DNA of 64,000 nt from Mya arenaria (Eukaryota > Mollusca > Bivalvia > Myida > Myidae). Below, piece by piece: positions 45,741 to 58,434 of the stretch. Positions within the stretch are counted from its first letter, which is position 1; every line of letters begins with the position of its first letter. Both the position numbers and the translations under genes were made by a program. The notes under the pieces were generated by a model. That model saw only the letters and a list, made by a program, of their open reading frames with translations, did not search any database and was not told where the DNA came from. The stretch lies in NCBI RefSeq assembly GCF_026914265.1, contig NC_069134.1, forward strand, positions 16,027,205 through 16,091,204. The letters run 5' to 3'.

Positions 45741-47243
45741 TTTAGTCCTATCATTTAAGTTTTACTCTGCTGAATATATAAATTAAAAATGTTGACAAAG
45801 TTTCTAAGGCAGGTTCAGTAGGTCATAGTCCACCTGAAAACTATCTTGGATCGTTTTAGAGTGGCAGCATAATCCTTAATATAAAACATAAACCTCTTCA
45901 TTATTCGGTGGTGATTCGTGTATACGTTCCCTTACTGAATGAATGTATTTTGATGTGCAAATAGGTAAAAAAATAATGTTTCAGAGCCTCTTATACGTCA
46001 GCTTTGGTCAATTCAACGATATATTTGTACCACAAGGTGCATAAATACCAACTTTGAGTTGGTGTTACGAATCATTTCAGAGTCCACTGCATTTATACGA
46101 ATTTAAACAGCGATTTGGGGTTTCTCCCTGCCGGTTAAATTGTATTGGTGAATACGTTGACAAAACTAGAGATAGAAACAGTCCAGATGATGTATTCTTG
46201 AACAGTGCATTTCATCAAGATCAGCTATGGACAAACGGATGGGCCGTGATGTGAACACCCAGTTGTTTATTACGGGTGGCATTAACCTCTTAACACCTGT
46301 CATCAATACCTATGCCCATGCCTATATATGACATGATTTGTATCAGGCGAATCATCGTAATTTTCTTAGAAGATTCTAACCCAAAGCCGATTAAAATATG
46401 GAAGGGTGAATTATAAAGGATTTACCATAAACGCTGATTACATGAAACAGGAGAAGATAAGCAACTCAGCCTTGACAGTTTAAAGACATGTTGTAACATA
46501 TGGGGATTACGATTACGTGCTTTCTAAGAAATGGCGAATAGTTGACATATGGTGACAAACCCTCTTAAGGGCACTGCGTGGTGCAAAAGTATGTTTAAAT
46601 AACGATAACATATTGTTTTTCAAATCAAACATTAAGTTTTGAAAATTTTCATGTTTTAACCTTCCCCATCCACTTGTGTACCCGTAAAACATTAGAAAAC
46701 GTTTAATACACGGGAACGATTTATAACTGTTACGAATAATTTATTTCAAATGTACAATAACTCTTAAGCCATGGACATTAAGTTTGCTATAAAATTAAAA
46801 AAAACAAAACAACAACAACAACAGTTTTACGCAGAAGCAAAATGTCACTTATTTGATGCCGTTGTTTTTTATACTCAGTTAATCATAGACTTTTTTGTTT
46901 TTTATACTTTAAGGACCTGGAACACATTTGTCAGTGTTACTGTAAACGGAGATGAACTGAAAGCTTAGTAAAACAATCTACCAAGGAACCAAGTGTAGAG
47001 TCAGAATATATGGTCCATACTAAAACTTAATACATGTTGGAAAATAACTTGCAAGAAAAGTTTATGTTTGAGTGAATACAAACTTAAATTTCTATTCATT
47101 TTGGCAGAATGGACTTATAAGAGCAATACGTCACGTACTATTGCGAAATTAAGCACAGTAAGATTTTAAGATACTTTGTCTAAGATTGAGTGTTGAGTGC
47201 CATGACATTTCTAGGATGAATACGACTGAGTTAAGGTTTGCGA
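45741..47243. other. intergenic, no gene seen
   Basis: AT-rich. The frame at 46054-46254 has a normal amino-acid mix but no recognisable family or splice support. Confidence 0.4.
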
Positions 47244-47578
47244 CATTCGGAACTCCACGGCCATTTTTATCGAAAACAACCTCGGATGTATGCCGGTACA
47301 TCAGTTGAAGTAGTTCGTTAATTTTTTAATTATATCATTAATTAAATGTAGTGTTTTAGCTTGTATTTATTGATCTTAGTTTAAATCGATTGCCAGTAAA
47401 GTGTATTATTGCAAACATTATAAAGATTCCAAAGAGTTAAGTCATTAAGTTTAACTGCTAAATTCAATTACTACGCGATCTACTTGCAGCGGACTTAAAC
47501 ATGCCGATTTCTGAGTATGTAAACCGCCCATATACATCCGAGGTTGTTTTCGAGAAAATGGCCGAGATGTTTCGAATG
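47244..47578. mobile_element. TIR element (MITE), 335 bp
   Basis: Long imperfect TIRs: left CATTCGGAACTCC, GGCCATTTTT and CGAAAACAACCTCGGATGTA; right TACATCCGAGGTTGTTTTCG, AAAATGGCC and TTTCGAATG. The central part is AT-rich and non-coding. Confidence 0.85.
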
Positions 47579-48717
47579 GATTTGCGATCGTCACAAATTA
47601 AAATCAATGACGTCAGCCAAATATTATATATACATATATATGTTTATATATTTAATTAATTATGAAACATGAGTGGTAAAAGATCAAAGCACATAACTAC
47701 GTTGAACTATTTAAATTTATTTTGATTTTTTGTAATTCCTAAGGTATGATAAACTAATGTTATGTCTTTATCTATCCTTTTATTATGTACATAATGCGTG
47801 AAATCAACTTGATGAGTGTTTTATAAAGAAATAAATGGATTGGCAAAGAGTCGTCATCCCTCTATCGAGCACGCATATGTCCATATTAGATTAAATGTTT
47901 ACTGCGAAGACATGAAATTTGTATAAAGATGTGTGATCTGCAGCATTTGATACTTAAAATACTATTTGAGTTTAGATTCATTTCAGAAAAACCTAGTGGA
48001 ATGGCCAACACGTCAAATTACAGACGCACAGGTATTTGGATGAAACTAAGCCAGTGGCAATGGAAAATTTTACACAGACTAACAGATTGAAAAGTAGTAT
48101 GAAGGATAAATCGAAAAACTTATTCATAAAAATGCCGGGACGGGTTCCCATTACATAGCAGTACATAAAAGAAACCAGACCCTTTATTTCCAGCAGGATT
48201 GTCGTTATTATTTTACTGCAGTGCCTTATAACCAATGAATGGCCTTTTAATGGAACGCGGAAAATTAACCGTTTGCGAAACTTTAAACAGCTGAAGTTGA
48301 ATTTGCATGCTCATTGGCAATAGAGCTAAAAGGGCGTCTTTTTTCATTTAATAAATAAAACGATGTTGTCGCAATATTGAACCGTTTTCGCCAATCTGTG
48401 TTGACAGAAAATGATTTTATTGCATACATATATTAAAATAGGGTTAACAATATACTCAACGCACTAATCATGGTATGTTACTCTGATTTGAACTCTTCTT
48501 ATAACAATCACTGACATCTTACATGTAGTGCTTAAATAAAAATATTCTGGTTAACGCGATATGTTAGTCTGGAAAATCTGTAGTTTGACTTGGACTTTTT
48601 TGTCGTTTTGTGTGGGTTATCTAACCGAAACAAAATCCATTTGAATGTCAAACTAATGTTTTGTATGCATTCTGTACGCATATGGTGAATGATCATAGTA
48701 GTTATGTAAGGCCAAGG
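47579..48717. other. intergenic, no gene seen
   Basis: Includes an AT palindrome (ATATATACATATATATGT near 47626). No exon is supported. Confidence 0.45.
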
Positions 48718-48882
48718 GAAAGTGATGGCCTTAGGCTTAAAAACAGACATTTTCGCCAGTAATTTGTTTTCTTAAACATGCTCCTTTTCATGGTATCTTC
48801 CAACTTAAACGTAAGCATATTTCACGTTTCTGTTGAATGGATAGATAACACTGCGCTTAAATGTTTCTTCGAGTTATAATTT
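48718..48882 (+). other. source-like copy of the segment captured in the 28-bp satellite
   Basis: This 165-bp stretch, starting GAAAGTGATGGCCTTAGG and ending CGAGTTATAATT, recurs at 54243-54406 with about five differences. Here it lies in ordinary AT-rich sequence. Confidence 0.9.
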
Positions 48883-49704
48883 ATTATATAGATAATTTAT
48901 ACATTTATCTAATTGAATGAATCCAAAACACAACCTATCAATGTGTTTAATGTTTTTCTGATATTCAGGAGAGGCACAATTATGGCAGCATGGGACATTT
49001 ATGAAATGTATCTCGAGTAGGAATGGAACCACCGGATTAAAAGTTCATAGCCATCATCTCCATTCTTTGCGCTATTGGTCACGCAGAATAATGACAAAAG
49101 GCTTGAAAAATATACCCTTAAGCGGCTGAAACAGTGTTAAAACCACTTACATGGATGATGGCATGGACTCTGCTGATCATGTCGAAATCAGGATAAAAAT
49201 AAGTTTGTGCAAACAACTTGCAGAACAATGGAAAAGGGCAGAACTGAAGGCTAGAAAATGGATATAGAACTGCAAAACAGAACTAGGAACGTAAAACACA
49301 TTAGATCAGCAGATTAGATTAGCAGTAGATCCACAAAAGAATGAACTTCGATATACATGTATATATGTTTTGTTTTAATTCATAGCAGTTTAAAAAGTAA
49401 GAAAATTACAAAACGTGAACTATATCGACTGAAAATATGCACTTGGTTTGATTATTTGATTTATGAACACCAACCACTGTAAAAGCCAGTCAATGGAGGA
49501 CATTAATGTTTCAGGTGTTGACTGGGTAGAGAAAGTACATGATAAAAAAGTTAGCTTTTACCTTTATGCTATTGGCATAATGGTCTGCAGACGAGGCTTA
49601 CAAGTGAAAGATGTATTAAAGGTTAAAACTTAATTGGTGCTTAAAAAGAACTGAAAAAAAAAGATATCTTAAGAAGAACAGTAGGTAGAGGTATATACTG
49701 GCAG
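48883..49704. other. intergenic, no gene seen
   Basis: No supported feature. Part of 49100-49700 may be decayed sequence of the BEL/Pao element that follows, but I see no clear protein motif. Confidence 0.35.
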
Positions 49705-49977
49705 TTGAGTCATTCAATTGTATCACACTGGGTTGGTGTAGGTTGCACAGATAGTTTTGTTATCCTTCATCGGCCACATGTAAACGGCGGGGAGTTAACT
49801 GCGGCTCTTGAAGAAGAAGAATCCTTGATCAACTCTAGGCCGTTGCCATACCAGACAGACAATCCAGCAGCTACCACGCCAATAGTGCCGAACCACTTTT
49901 TGTTCGGGCAAGTTTGTGGTGAGTTTGCTCCACAATGTGTTGACCATGTAGCCGATCACACATTGAACACTCGATGA
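49705..49977 (+). pseudogene. BEL/Pao retrotransposon integrase C-terminal relic
   Basis: The frame includes HVNGGELTAALEEEESLINS, RPLPYQTDNPAATTPIVPNH and FLFGQVCGEFAP. The E-x-x-(I/L)-NSRPL and PNHFL(F/I)G blocks are hallmarks of the BEL/Pao integrase C-terminus. The catalytic D-D-E core is not seen and the frame stops at TGA 49975-49977. It is a short remnant. Confidence 0.7.
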
Positions 49978-50056
49978 CTAGATTCTTTTTCATGGTCTAG
50001 ATAAGGCAATATTAATGTAACGAGAGACGTGCCACTACTTGCAAGACGACATAAAA

Positions 50057-50165
50057 CATGTCGACTTGCAAATTAAGTTATAACACGACTAATCGCACTT
50101 ATTATGTCAACGCATCGTATAAGTGAACTACTGACATGACGTGTTATAACTCACAAGTCGACATG
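50057..50165. repeat. inverted repeat (hairpin), about 109 bp
   Basis: The left arm has CATGTCGACTTG and GTTATAACACG; the right arm has CGTGTTATAAC and CAAGTCGACATG, with a five-base extra segment on the left. Probably a small MITE or its end-joined remnant. Confidence 0.8.
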
Positions 50166-50589
50166 ACTTCATGATCACATGAAACAGTAATTTTATTTTG
50201 GAAGAATTATTTTTTATAAATTTTTATGTAAATAACAAGGCTAATTGAAAGCATGAAGAATTTATTTTTAAGTGATATTTCAACTATAACGTTAATAGCT
50301 CTAATAACACATTGTTGATGAACGTTGTTAAACGTTTTGCAATGTCATTGCAAAAAAACAAAATTCTAAAAAAACATAAAATAAAATCTAAATAAGAAAT
50401 AGTATGCCTATATCTTTGGAACACGTTTTTAAAGATATTCATTTGTATTTGGAATCGGTGTGTATATTCATCAACTAGTTCAATTCCGAACAGACCTTGA
50501 ATGAACTAGAAATGTGTCCATAGGACACGGATGCCCCCACTTCGATTTTTTGTCACAGAAAATAAGCCATAATGATTATTCAGGATAAT
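50166..50589. other. intergenic, no gene seen
   Basis: AT-rich sequence leading into the tandem array. Confidence 0.4.
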
Positions 50590-51285
50590 CTGAGGGCCCT
50601 AACTCCTAAATGATTAAGGCGATTTCCATGGCTATCGAACTTGATCAAGATATTATGGTCACAAACATGTGTTAAAAGTTTGGTGAGGATTGGACAAACA
50701 GTTTTCAAGAATTAGATCGGAAACAATCTTCGGGACGTATTTTTCAAGTCTTTTTTGCAAATAAAGGGCCGTAACTCCTAAATGACAGAAGCGATTTCCA
50801 TGGCTATCGAACTTGATCAAGATATTATGGTCACAATCATGTATGTAAAGTTTGGTGAGGATTGGACACATACTTTTCAAGAATTAGATTGGAAACATAT
50901 ATTTTTCAAGTATTTTTGGCAAAAAGGGCCGTAACTCCTAAATGACTAAAGCGATTTCCATGACTATCGAACTTGATCAAGATATTATGGTCACAAACAT
51001 GTGTTTAAAGTTTGGTGAGGATTGGACAAACGGTTTTCAAGAATTAGATCGGAAACAATCTTCGGGAATTTTTGGCAAAAAAGGGCCGTAACTCCTAAAT
51101 GACTAAAGCGATTTCCATGACTATCGAACTTGATCAAGATATTATGGTCACAAACATGTGTTTAAAGTTTGGTGAGGATTGGACAAACGGTTTTCAAGAA
51201 TTAGATCGGAAACAATCTTCGGGACGTACGTACGTACGTACGTACGTACGTACGTACGGACAGACGTACGTACGTACGGACAAGG
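50590..51285 (+). repeat. four-unit tandem repeat, 157-172 bp, ending in (TACG)n
   Basis: Units are marked by AACTCCTAAATGA at 50601, 50773, 50933 and 51090, each followed by GCGATTTCCATG, CTATCGAACTTGATCAAGAT and TGGTGAGGATTGGACA. The last unit runs into GTACGTACGTACG repeats (about 51224-51280). Confidence 0.9.
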
Positions 51286-51320
51286 GCAACCCTATATGCC
51301 GCCACTTTGTGGGGGCACAA

Positions 51321-51607
51321 TGTACGTGAAGTTAGCGGCCTAGCGGCGTGAAGTAAGCCGCCTTAAAACAATTTAGGGCCGCTATGTAACTGTATGAATA
51401 AAAAACTTTGATTTATCATTGTTTTAAATAAAACGCATTAACAATTGCTTAGAAATAGAGAAAACAAATAGGCCGCCGCTAGGCCGCTTGGCCCCTAACT
51501 TCACGCCTCTAGGCCGCTAACTTCACGCCGCTAGGCCGCTAGGCCGCTAGGCCGCTAGGCCGCTAACTTCACGCCGCTAGGCCGCTAGGCCGCTAACTTC
51601 ACGTACA
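51321..51607. mobile_element. TIR element with subterminal GGCCGCTA tandem repeats
   Basis: TGTACGTGAAGTTAGCGGCC (51321-51340) is the exact reverse complement of GGCCGCTAACTTCACGTACA (51588-51607). Inside the right end, AGGCCGCT and AACTTCACGCC repeat about ten times. The middle is AT-rich. Confidence 0.8.
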
Positions 51608-52104
51608 TGAATGAACACAATAGCTTCTGATACCAGTTCAGAGCCATATTTGGTTGTGTTGGCATTCGTTTGTCGTATAAAGTCGCCTATAAAATAAATG
51701 TTTTATAATCAAAGCTCGCGGTAGATCTTAATAATGAAATAAGAATTAATCTCGCGGAGATCATTTCTTACCTATGGAATCGGATTAAGAACATAAACGT
51801 CTTATTTATAAAACGCTTTGCATCCATCTGGTGCATTGATGACTACCGGCTGTGCGTATATATGATTTTAAATGTTAAGCTATTTGTAATATATTATGTT
51901 GCATTACACGTGCACAATTAAAAACGAAAGGTGATACGTGCAAAAAATTTTTTTTACAGAAAAACATAAACAAACGTAATGATTTTAAACCAATGACTTT
52001 TGAATGTCGGTAAACTTACAGAGGTAAGTTATAGTACCAAATACTGAATATGCTATTGTTAATGGTAACGGATGCACAAACATACACTCCAAACAAAACA
52101 ATAC
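51608..52104. other. intergenic, no gene seen
   Basis: AT-rich spacer before the large satellite. Confidence 0.45.
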
Positions 52105-55100
52105 AAGCAAACACTTGACTCAGTCCAAACATTAGTACGAAACGATTCAGTTAGCATACTAACTCAACCACATGACTCTGTCAGCACACCAGCAACTACA
52201 TGACTCAGTCAGCACACTATCAAACACCTGACTCAGTCAGCACACTAGCAAACACATGACTCAGTCAGCACACTAGCAAACACATGACTCAGTCAGCATA
52301 CTAGCAAACATCTGACTCAGTCAGCACACTAGCAAACACATACCTCAATCAGCACACTTGCAAACACCTGCCTCAGTCAGCACAATAGCAAACACATGAC
52401 TCAGTCAGCACAATAGCAAACACATGACTCAGTCAGCACACTAGCAAACACATGACTCAGTAAGTACACTAACGCATGCCTCAGTCAGCACACTAGCAAA
52501 CGCATGCCTCAGTCAGCACACTTGCAAACACATGACTCAGTCAGCACACTAGCAAACACATGACTCAGTAAGCACACTAGCAAACGCATGCCTCAGTCAG
52601 CACACTAGCAAACACATGACTCAGTCAGCACACTAGCAAACACATGACTCAGTAAATACACTAGCAAACACATGACTCAGTAAGCACAATAGCAAACACA
52701 TGACTCAGTCAGCACAATAGCAAACACATACATCAGTCAGCACACTAGCAAACACATGACTCAGCCAGCACACTAGCAAACACATGACTCAGTCAGCACA
52801 CTAGCAAACACATGACTCAGTCAGCACACTAGCAAACACATGACTCAGTCAGCAAACTAGCAAACACCTGACTTAGTAAGCACACTAGCAAACACATGAC
52901 TCAGTCAGCACAATAGCAAACACATGACTCAGTCAGCACACTAGCAAACGCATGACTCAGTCAGCAAACTAGCAAACACATGACTTAGTCAGCACACTAG
53001 CAAACACCTGACTTATTAAGCAGACTAGCAAACGCATGACTCAGTCAGCACAATAGCAAACGCATGACTCAGTCAGCAAACTAGCAAACACATGACTCTG
53101 TCATCAAACTAGCAAACACCTGACTTAGTAAGCACACTAGCAAACGCATGACTCAGTCAGCACAATAGCATACACCTGACTCAGTCAGCACACTAGCAAA
53201 CGCATGACTCAGTCAGCACAATAGCAAACACCTGACTCAGTCAGCACACTAGCAAACACCTGACTCAGTCAGCACACTAGCAAACACATGACTCAGTCAG
53301 CAAACTAGCAAACGAAGGCCTCAGTCAGCACACTAGCAAACACATGACTCAGTCAGCACACTAGCAAACACATGCCTCAGTCAGCACAATAGCAAACGCA
53401 TGCCTCAGTCAGCACACTAGCAAACACATGACTCAGTCAGCACACAAGCAAACACATGACATCAGTCAGCACACTAGCAAACACCTGACTCAGTCAGCAC
53501 ACTAGCAAACACATGACTCAGTCAGCACACTAGTAAACACATGACTCAGTCAGCACACTAGCAAACACATGACTCAGTCAGCACACTAGCAAACACATGA
53601 CTTAGTCAGCACACTAGCAAACACATGACTCAGTAAGCACACTAGCAAACACATGACTCAGTAAGCAAAATAGCAAACATCTGACTCAGTCAGCACACTA
53701 GCAAACACATGACTCAGTCAGCACACTAGCAAACACATGACTCAGTCAGCACAATAGCAAACACATGACTCAGTCAGCACAATAGCAAACGCATGACTCA
53801 GTCAGCACAATAGCAAACACCTGACTCAGTCAGCACACTTGCAAACACATGACTCTGTCAGTACACTAGCAACTACATGACTCAGTCAGCACACTAGCAA
53901 GCACATGACTAGTCAGCACACTAGCAAACACCTGACTCAAGTCAGCACAATAGCAAACACATGACTCAGTCAGCAAACTAGCAAACACATGACACAGTAA
54001 GCACACTAGCAAACACATGACTCAGTCAGCACACTAGCAAACACATGACTCAGTAAGCACACTAGCAAACACATGACTCAGTAAGCACAATAGCAAACAT
54101 CTGACTCAGTCAGCACACTGGCAAACACATGACTCAGTCAGCACACTAGCAAACACCTGACTCAGTCAGCACAATAGCAAACACATGACTCAGTCAGCAC
54201 AATAGCAAACGCATGCCTCAGTCAGCACAATAGCAAACACATGAAAGTGATGGCCTTAGGCTTTAAAACAGACATTTTCGCCAGTAATTTGTTTTCTTAA
54301 ACATGCTCCTTTTCATGGTATCTTACAACTTAAACGTAAGCATTTTTCGCGTTTCTGTTGAATGGATAGATAACACTGCGCTTAAATGTTTCTTCGAGTT
54401 ATAATTAGCAAACACCTGACTCAGTCAGCACACTTGCAAACACATGACTCTGTCAGTACACTAGCAACTACATGACTCAGTCAGCACACTAGCAAACACA
54501 TGACTAGTCAGCACACTAGCAAACACCTGACTCAAGTCAGCACAATAGCAAACACATGACTCAGTCAGCACACTAGCAAACACATGACACAGTAAGCACA
54601 CTAGCAAACACATGACTCAGTCAGCACACTAACAAACACATGACTCAGTAAGCACACTAGCAAACACATGACTCAGTAAGCACAATAGCAAACATCTGAC
54701 TCAGTCAGCACACTGGCAAACACATGACTCAGTCAGCACACTAGCAAACACCTGACTCAGTCAGCACAATAGCAAACACATGACTCAGTCAGCACAATAG
54801 CAAACACATGACTCAGTCAGCACAATAGCAAACGCATGACTCAGTCAGCACAATAGCAAACACATACCTCAGTCAGCACACTAGCAAACACATGACTCAG
54901 TCAGCACACTTGCAAACACATGACTCTGTCAGCACACTAGCAACTACATGCCTCAGTCAGCACACTAGCAAACACATGACTAGTCAGCACACTAGCAAAC
55001 ACCTGACTCAAGTCAGCACAATAGCAAACACATGACTCAGTAAGCACACTAGCAAACACATGACTCAGTAAGCACAATAGCAAACGCATGCCTCAGTCAG

Positions 55101-57665
55101 CACAATAGCAAACACATGACCTAGTCAGCACAATAGCAAACACATGACTCAGTCAGCACAATAGCAAACACCTGACTCAGTCAGCACAATAGCAAACACA
55201 TGACTCAGTCAGCACAATAGCAAACACATACATCAGTCAGCACAATAGCAAACACCTGACTCAGTCAGCACACTAGCAAACACATGACTCAGTCAGCACA
55301 CTTGCAAACACATGACTCAGTCAGCACACTAGCAAACACATGACTCAGTCAGCACACCTGCAAACACATGACTCAGTCAGCACACTAGCAAACACATGAC
55401 TCAGTCAGCACACTAGCAAACACATGACTCAGTCAGCACACTAGCAAACACATGACACAGTAAGCACACTAGCAAACACATGACTCAGTCAGCACACTAG
55501 CAAACACATGACTCAGTAAGCACACTAGCAAACACATGACTCAGTAAGCAAAATAGCAAACATCTGACTCAGTCAGCACACTAGCAAACACATGACTCAG
55601 TCAGCACACTAGCAAACACATGACTCAGTCAGCACAATAGCAAACACATGACTCAGTCAGCACAATAGCAAACGCATGACTCAGTCAGCACAATAGCAAA
55701 CACCTGACTCAGTCAGCACACTTGCAAACACATGACTCTGTCAGTACACTAGCAACTACATGACTCAGTCAGCACACTAGCAAACACATGACTAGTCAGC
55801 ACACTAGCAAACACCTGACTCAAGTCAGCACAATAGCAAACACATGACTCAGTCAGCACACTAGCAAACACATGACACAGTAAGCACACTAGCAAACACA
55901 TGACTCAGTCAGCACACTAGCAAACACATGACTCAGTAAGCACACTAGCAAACACATGACTCAGTAAGCACAATAGCAAACGCATGCCTCAGTCAGCACA
56001 ATAGCAAACACATGACCTAGTCAGCACAATAGCAAACACATGACTCAGTCAGCACAATAGCAAACACCTGACTCAGTCAGCACAATAGCAAACACATGAC
56101 TCAGTCAGCACAATAGCAAACACATACATCAGTCAGCACAATAGCAAACACCTGACTCAGTCAGCACACTAGCAAACACATGACTCAGTCAGCACACTTG
56201 CAAACACATGACTCAGTCAGCACACTAGCAAACACATGACTCAGTCAGCACACCTGCAAACACATGACTCAGTCAGCACACTAGCAAACACATGACTCAG
56301 TCAGCACACTAGCAAACACATGACTCAGTCAGCACACTAGCAAACACATGACACAGTAAGCACACTAGCAAACACATGACTCAGTCAGCACACTAGCAAA
56401 CACATGACTCAGTAAGCACACTAGCAAACACATGACTCAGTAAGCAAAATAGCAAACATCTGACTCAGTCAGCACACTAGCAAACACATGACTCAGTCAG
56501 CACACTAGCAAACACATGACTCAGTCAGCACAATAGCAAACACATGACTCAGTCAGCACAATAGCAAACGCATGACTCAGTCAGCACAATAGCAAACACC
56601 TGACTCAGTCAGCACACTTGCAAACACATGACTCTGTCAGTACACTAGCAACTACATGACTCAGTCAGCACACTAGCAAACACATGACTAGTCAGCACAC
56701 TAGCAAACACCTGACTCAAGTCAGCACAATAGCAAACACATGACTCAGTCAGCACACTAGCAAACACATGACACAGTAAGCACACTAGCAAACACATGAC
56801 TCAGTCAGCACACTAGCAAACACATGACTCAGTAAGCACACTAGCAAACACATGACTCAGTAAGCACAATAGCAAACATCTGACTCAGTCAGCACACTGG
56901 CAAACACATGACTCAGTCAGCACACTAGCAAACACCTGACTCAGTCAGCACAATAGCAAACACATGACTCAGTCAGCACAATAGCAAACACATACCTCAG
57001 TCAGCACACTAGCAAACACATGACTCAGTCAGCACACTTGCAAACACATGACTCTGTCAGCACACTAGCAACTACATGCCTCAGTCAGCACACTAGCAAA
57101 CACATGACTAGTCAGCACACTAGCAAACACCTGACTCAAGTCAGCACAATAGCAAACACATGACTCAGTAAGCACACTAGCAAACACATGACTCAGTAAG
57201 CACAATAGCAAACGCATGCCTCAGTCAGCACAATAGCAAACACATGACCCAGTCAGCACAATAGCAAACACATGACTCAGTCAGCACAATAGCAAACACC
57301 TGACTCAGTTTGCACAATAGCAAACACATGACTCAGTCAGCACAATAGCAAACACATACATCAGTCAGCACAATAGCAAACACCTGACTCAGTCAGCACA
57401 CTAGCAAACACATGACTCAGTCAGCACACTTGCAAACACATGACTCAGTCAGCACACTAGCAAACACATGACTCAGTCAGCACACCTGCAAACACATGAC
57501 TCAGTCAGCACACTAGCAAACACATGACTCAGTCAGCACACTAGCAAACACATGTTTCAGTTAGCACACTAGCAAACACCTGACTCAGTCAGCACACCAG
57601 CAAACACATGACTCAGTCAGCACACCAGCAAACACATGACTCAGTCAGCACACTAGCCAACACCT
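52105..57665 (+). repeat. 28-bp satellite, about 5.5 kb, close to 200 units
   Basis: The unit is ACATGACTCAGTCAGCAC followed by A(C/A)TAGCAAAC. Main variants are ACCTGACTCAG, GCATGCCTCAG, AGTAAGCAC and CACAATAGC. Indels are paired (a 27-bp ATGACTAGTCAGC unit followed by a 29-bp CTCAAGTCAGC unit), so the register is kept. Units at both edges are most diverged. A higher-order period of 896 bp (32 units) relates 55118 to 56014, 55454 to 56350, 55734 to 56630 and 55874 to 56770. Most units carry TGACTCA. No long open frame is present. Confidence 0.95.
54243..54406 (+). other. 164-bp non-satellite segment embedded in the 28-bp satellite
   Basis: It joins directly to satellite sequence on both sides (ACACATG before, AGCAAACACC after). 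It is about 97% identical to 48718-48882, in the same orientation, with about five differences and one 1-bp length change. Confidence 0.95.
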
Positions 57666-58434
57666 GTTGATTTATTTTCCTTTTTCTCTGGATGATTTTA
57701 CGAGTGTTTGATATTTTTTTTTGAAATTAGAATGCTTTGTAGGGCTCCCATGGTACAAAAAGTGCACATGTTAGATTTGAAATGTCTCTTATAACAAAGT
57801 TCCATCATTTTTCTTTTAATAAATCTGTTTTTTTACTCCAACTCTCTGGCAAAAATAAATTTTCAAGATGGCGGACAACATGGCCGCCAATTTTAGATTA
57901 ATATATTTTGCTTATATGTAACGCAATAAATTAATTGTTTGTTTCTAAGGACCTTGAAGCATAGAAAACTTGTTTGTTTTTTTACAATTCTTATGTAATA
58001 AAATACTTAGAAATGGAAAAAAAACCACCTAGTTGATGCAAAAATGAGAAAAAAAATCGCTGAAAATGTTCTGCAGAAGAAGATATTATTAATTAATAAA
58101 AAAAAATGTAAGTTTTCTTAATTTTGTGTTTGAAACAATTTTTGGAGGAATATTTTTTAATTGAAATTGCAAACAAGCCAGTAAAAATAAGTAATTAAGC
58201 GCTACAAGTAGGTGGGTCATTTCTTACTTTGAAAGCATTGTGTCAAATAAAAGGTGTGTGTACACAGTTAGCATATACATGATCATCCAATGAAGAAGAA
58301 ACGCAAACACATAAAGTTGAATTTGTTTAAACGTTTATTTATTTATTTCTTACATATCTTAGGTGTAACACCTTTAAAAAATCATGAAATTCTTATATAC
58401 AAATGCAGAATATCTGTTAAACAAATAACAATTC
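57666..58434. other. spacer between two satellites, no gene seen
   Basis: AT-rich; contains AAGATGGCGGACAACATGGC near 57865. No exon is supported. Confidence 0.45.

Noticed and set aside
46054-46254. Small gene
   Set aside because: No signal peptide, domain, splice support or repeat relation; length is within chance expectation.
52105-57665. CRISPR array
   Set aside because: Repeats are contiguous with no unique spacers, in eukaryotic DNA with no cas genes.
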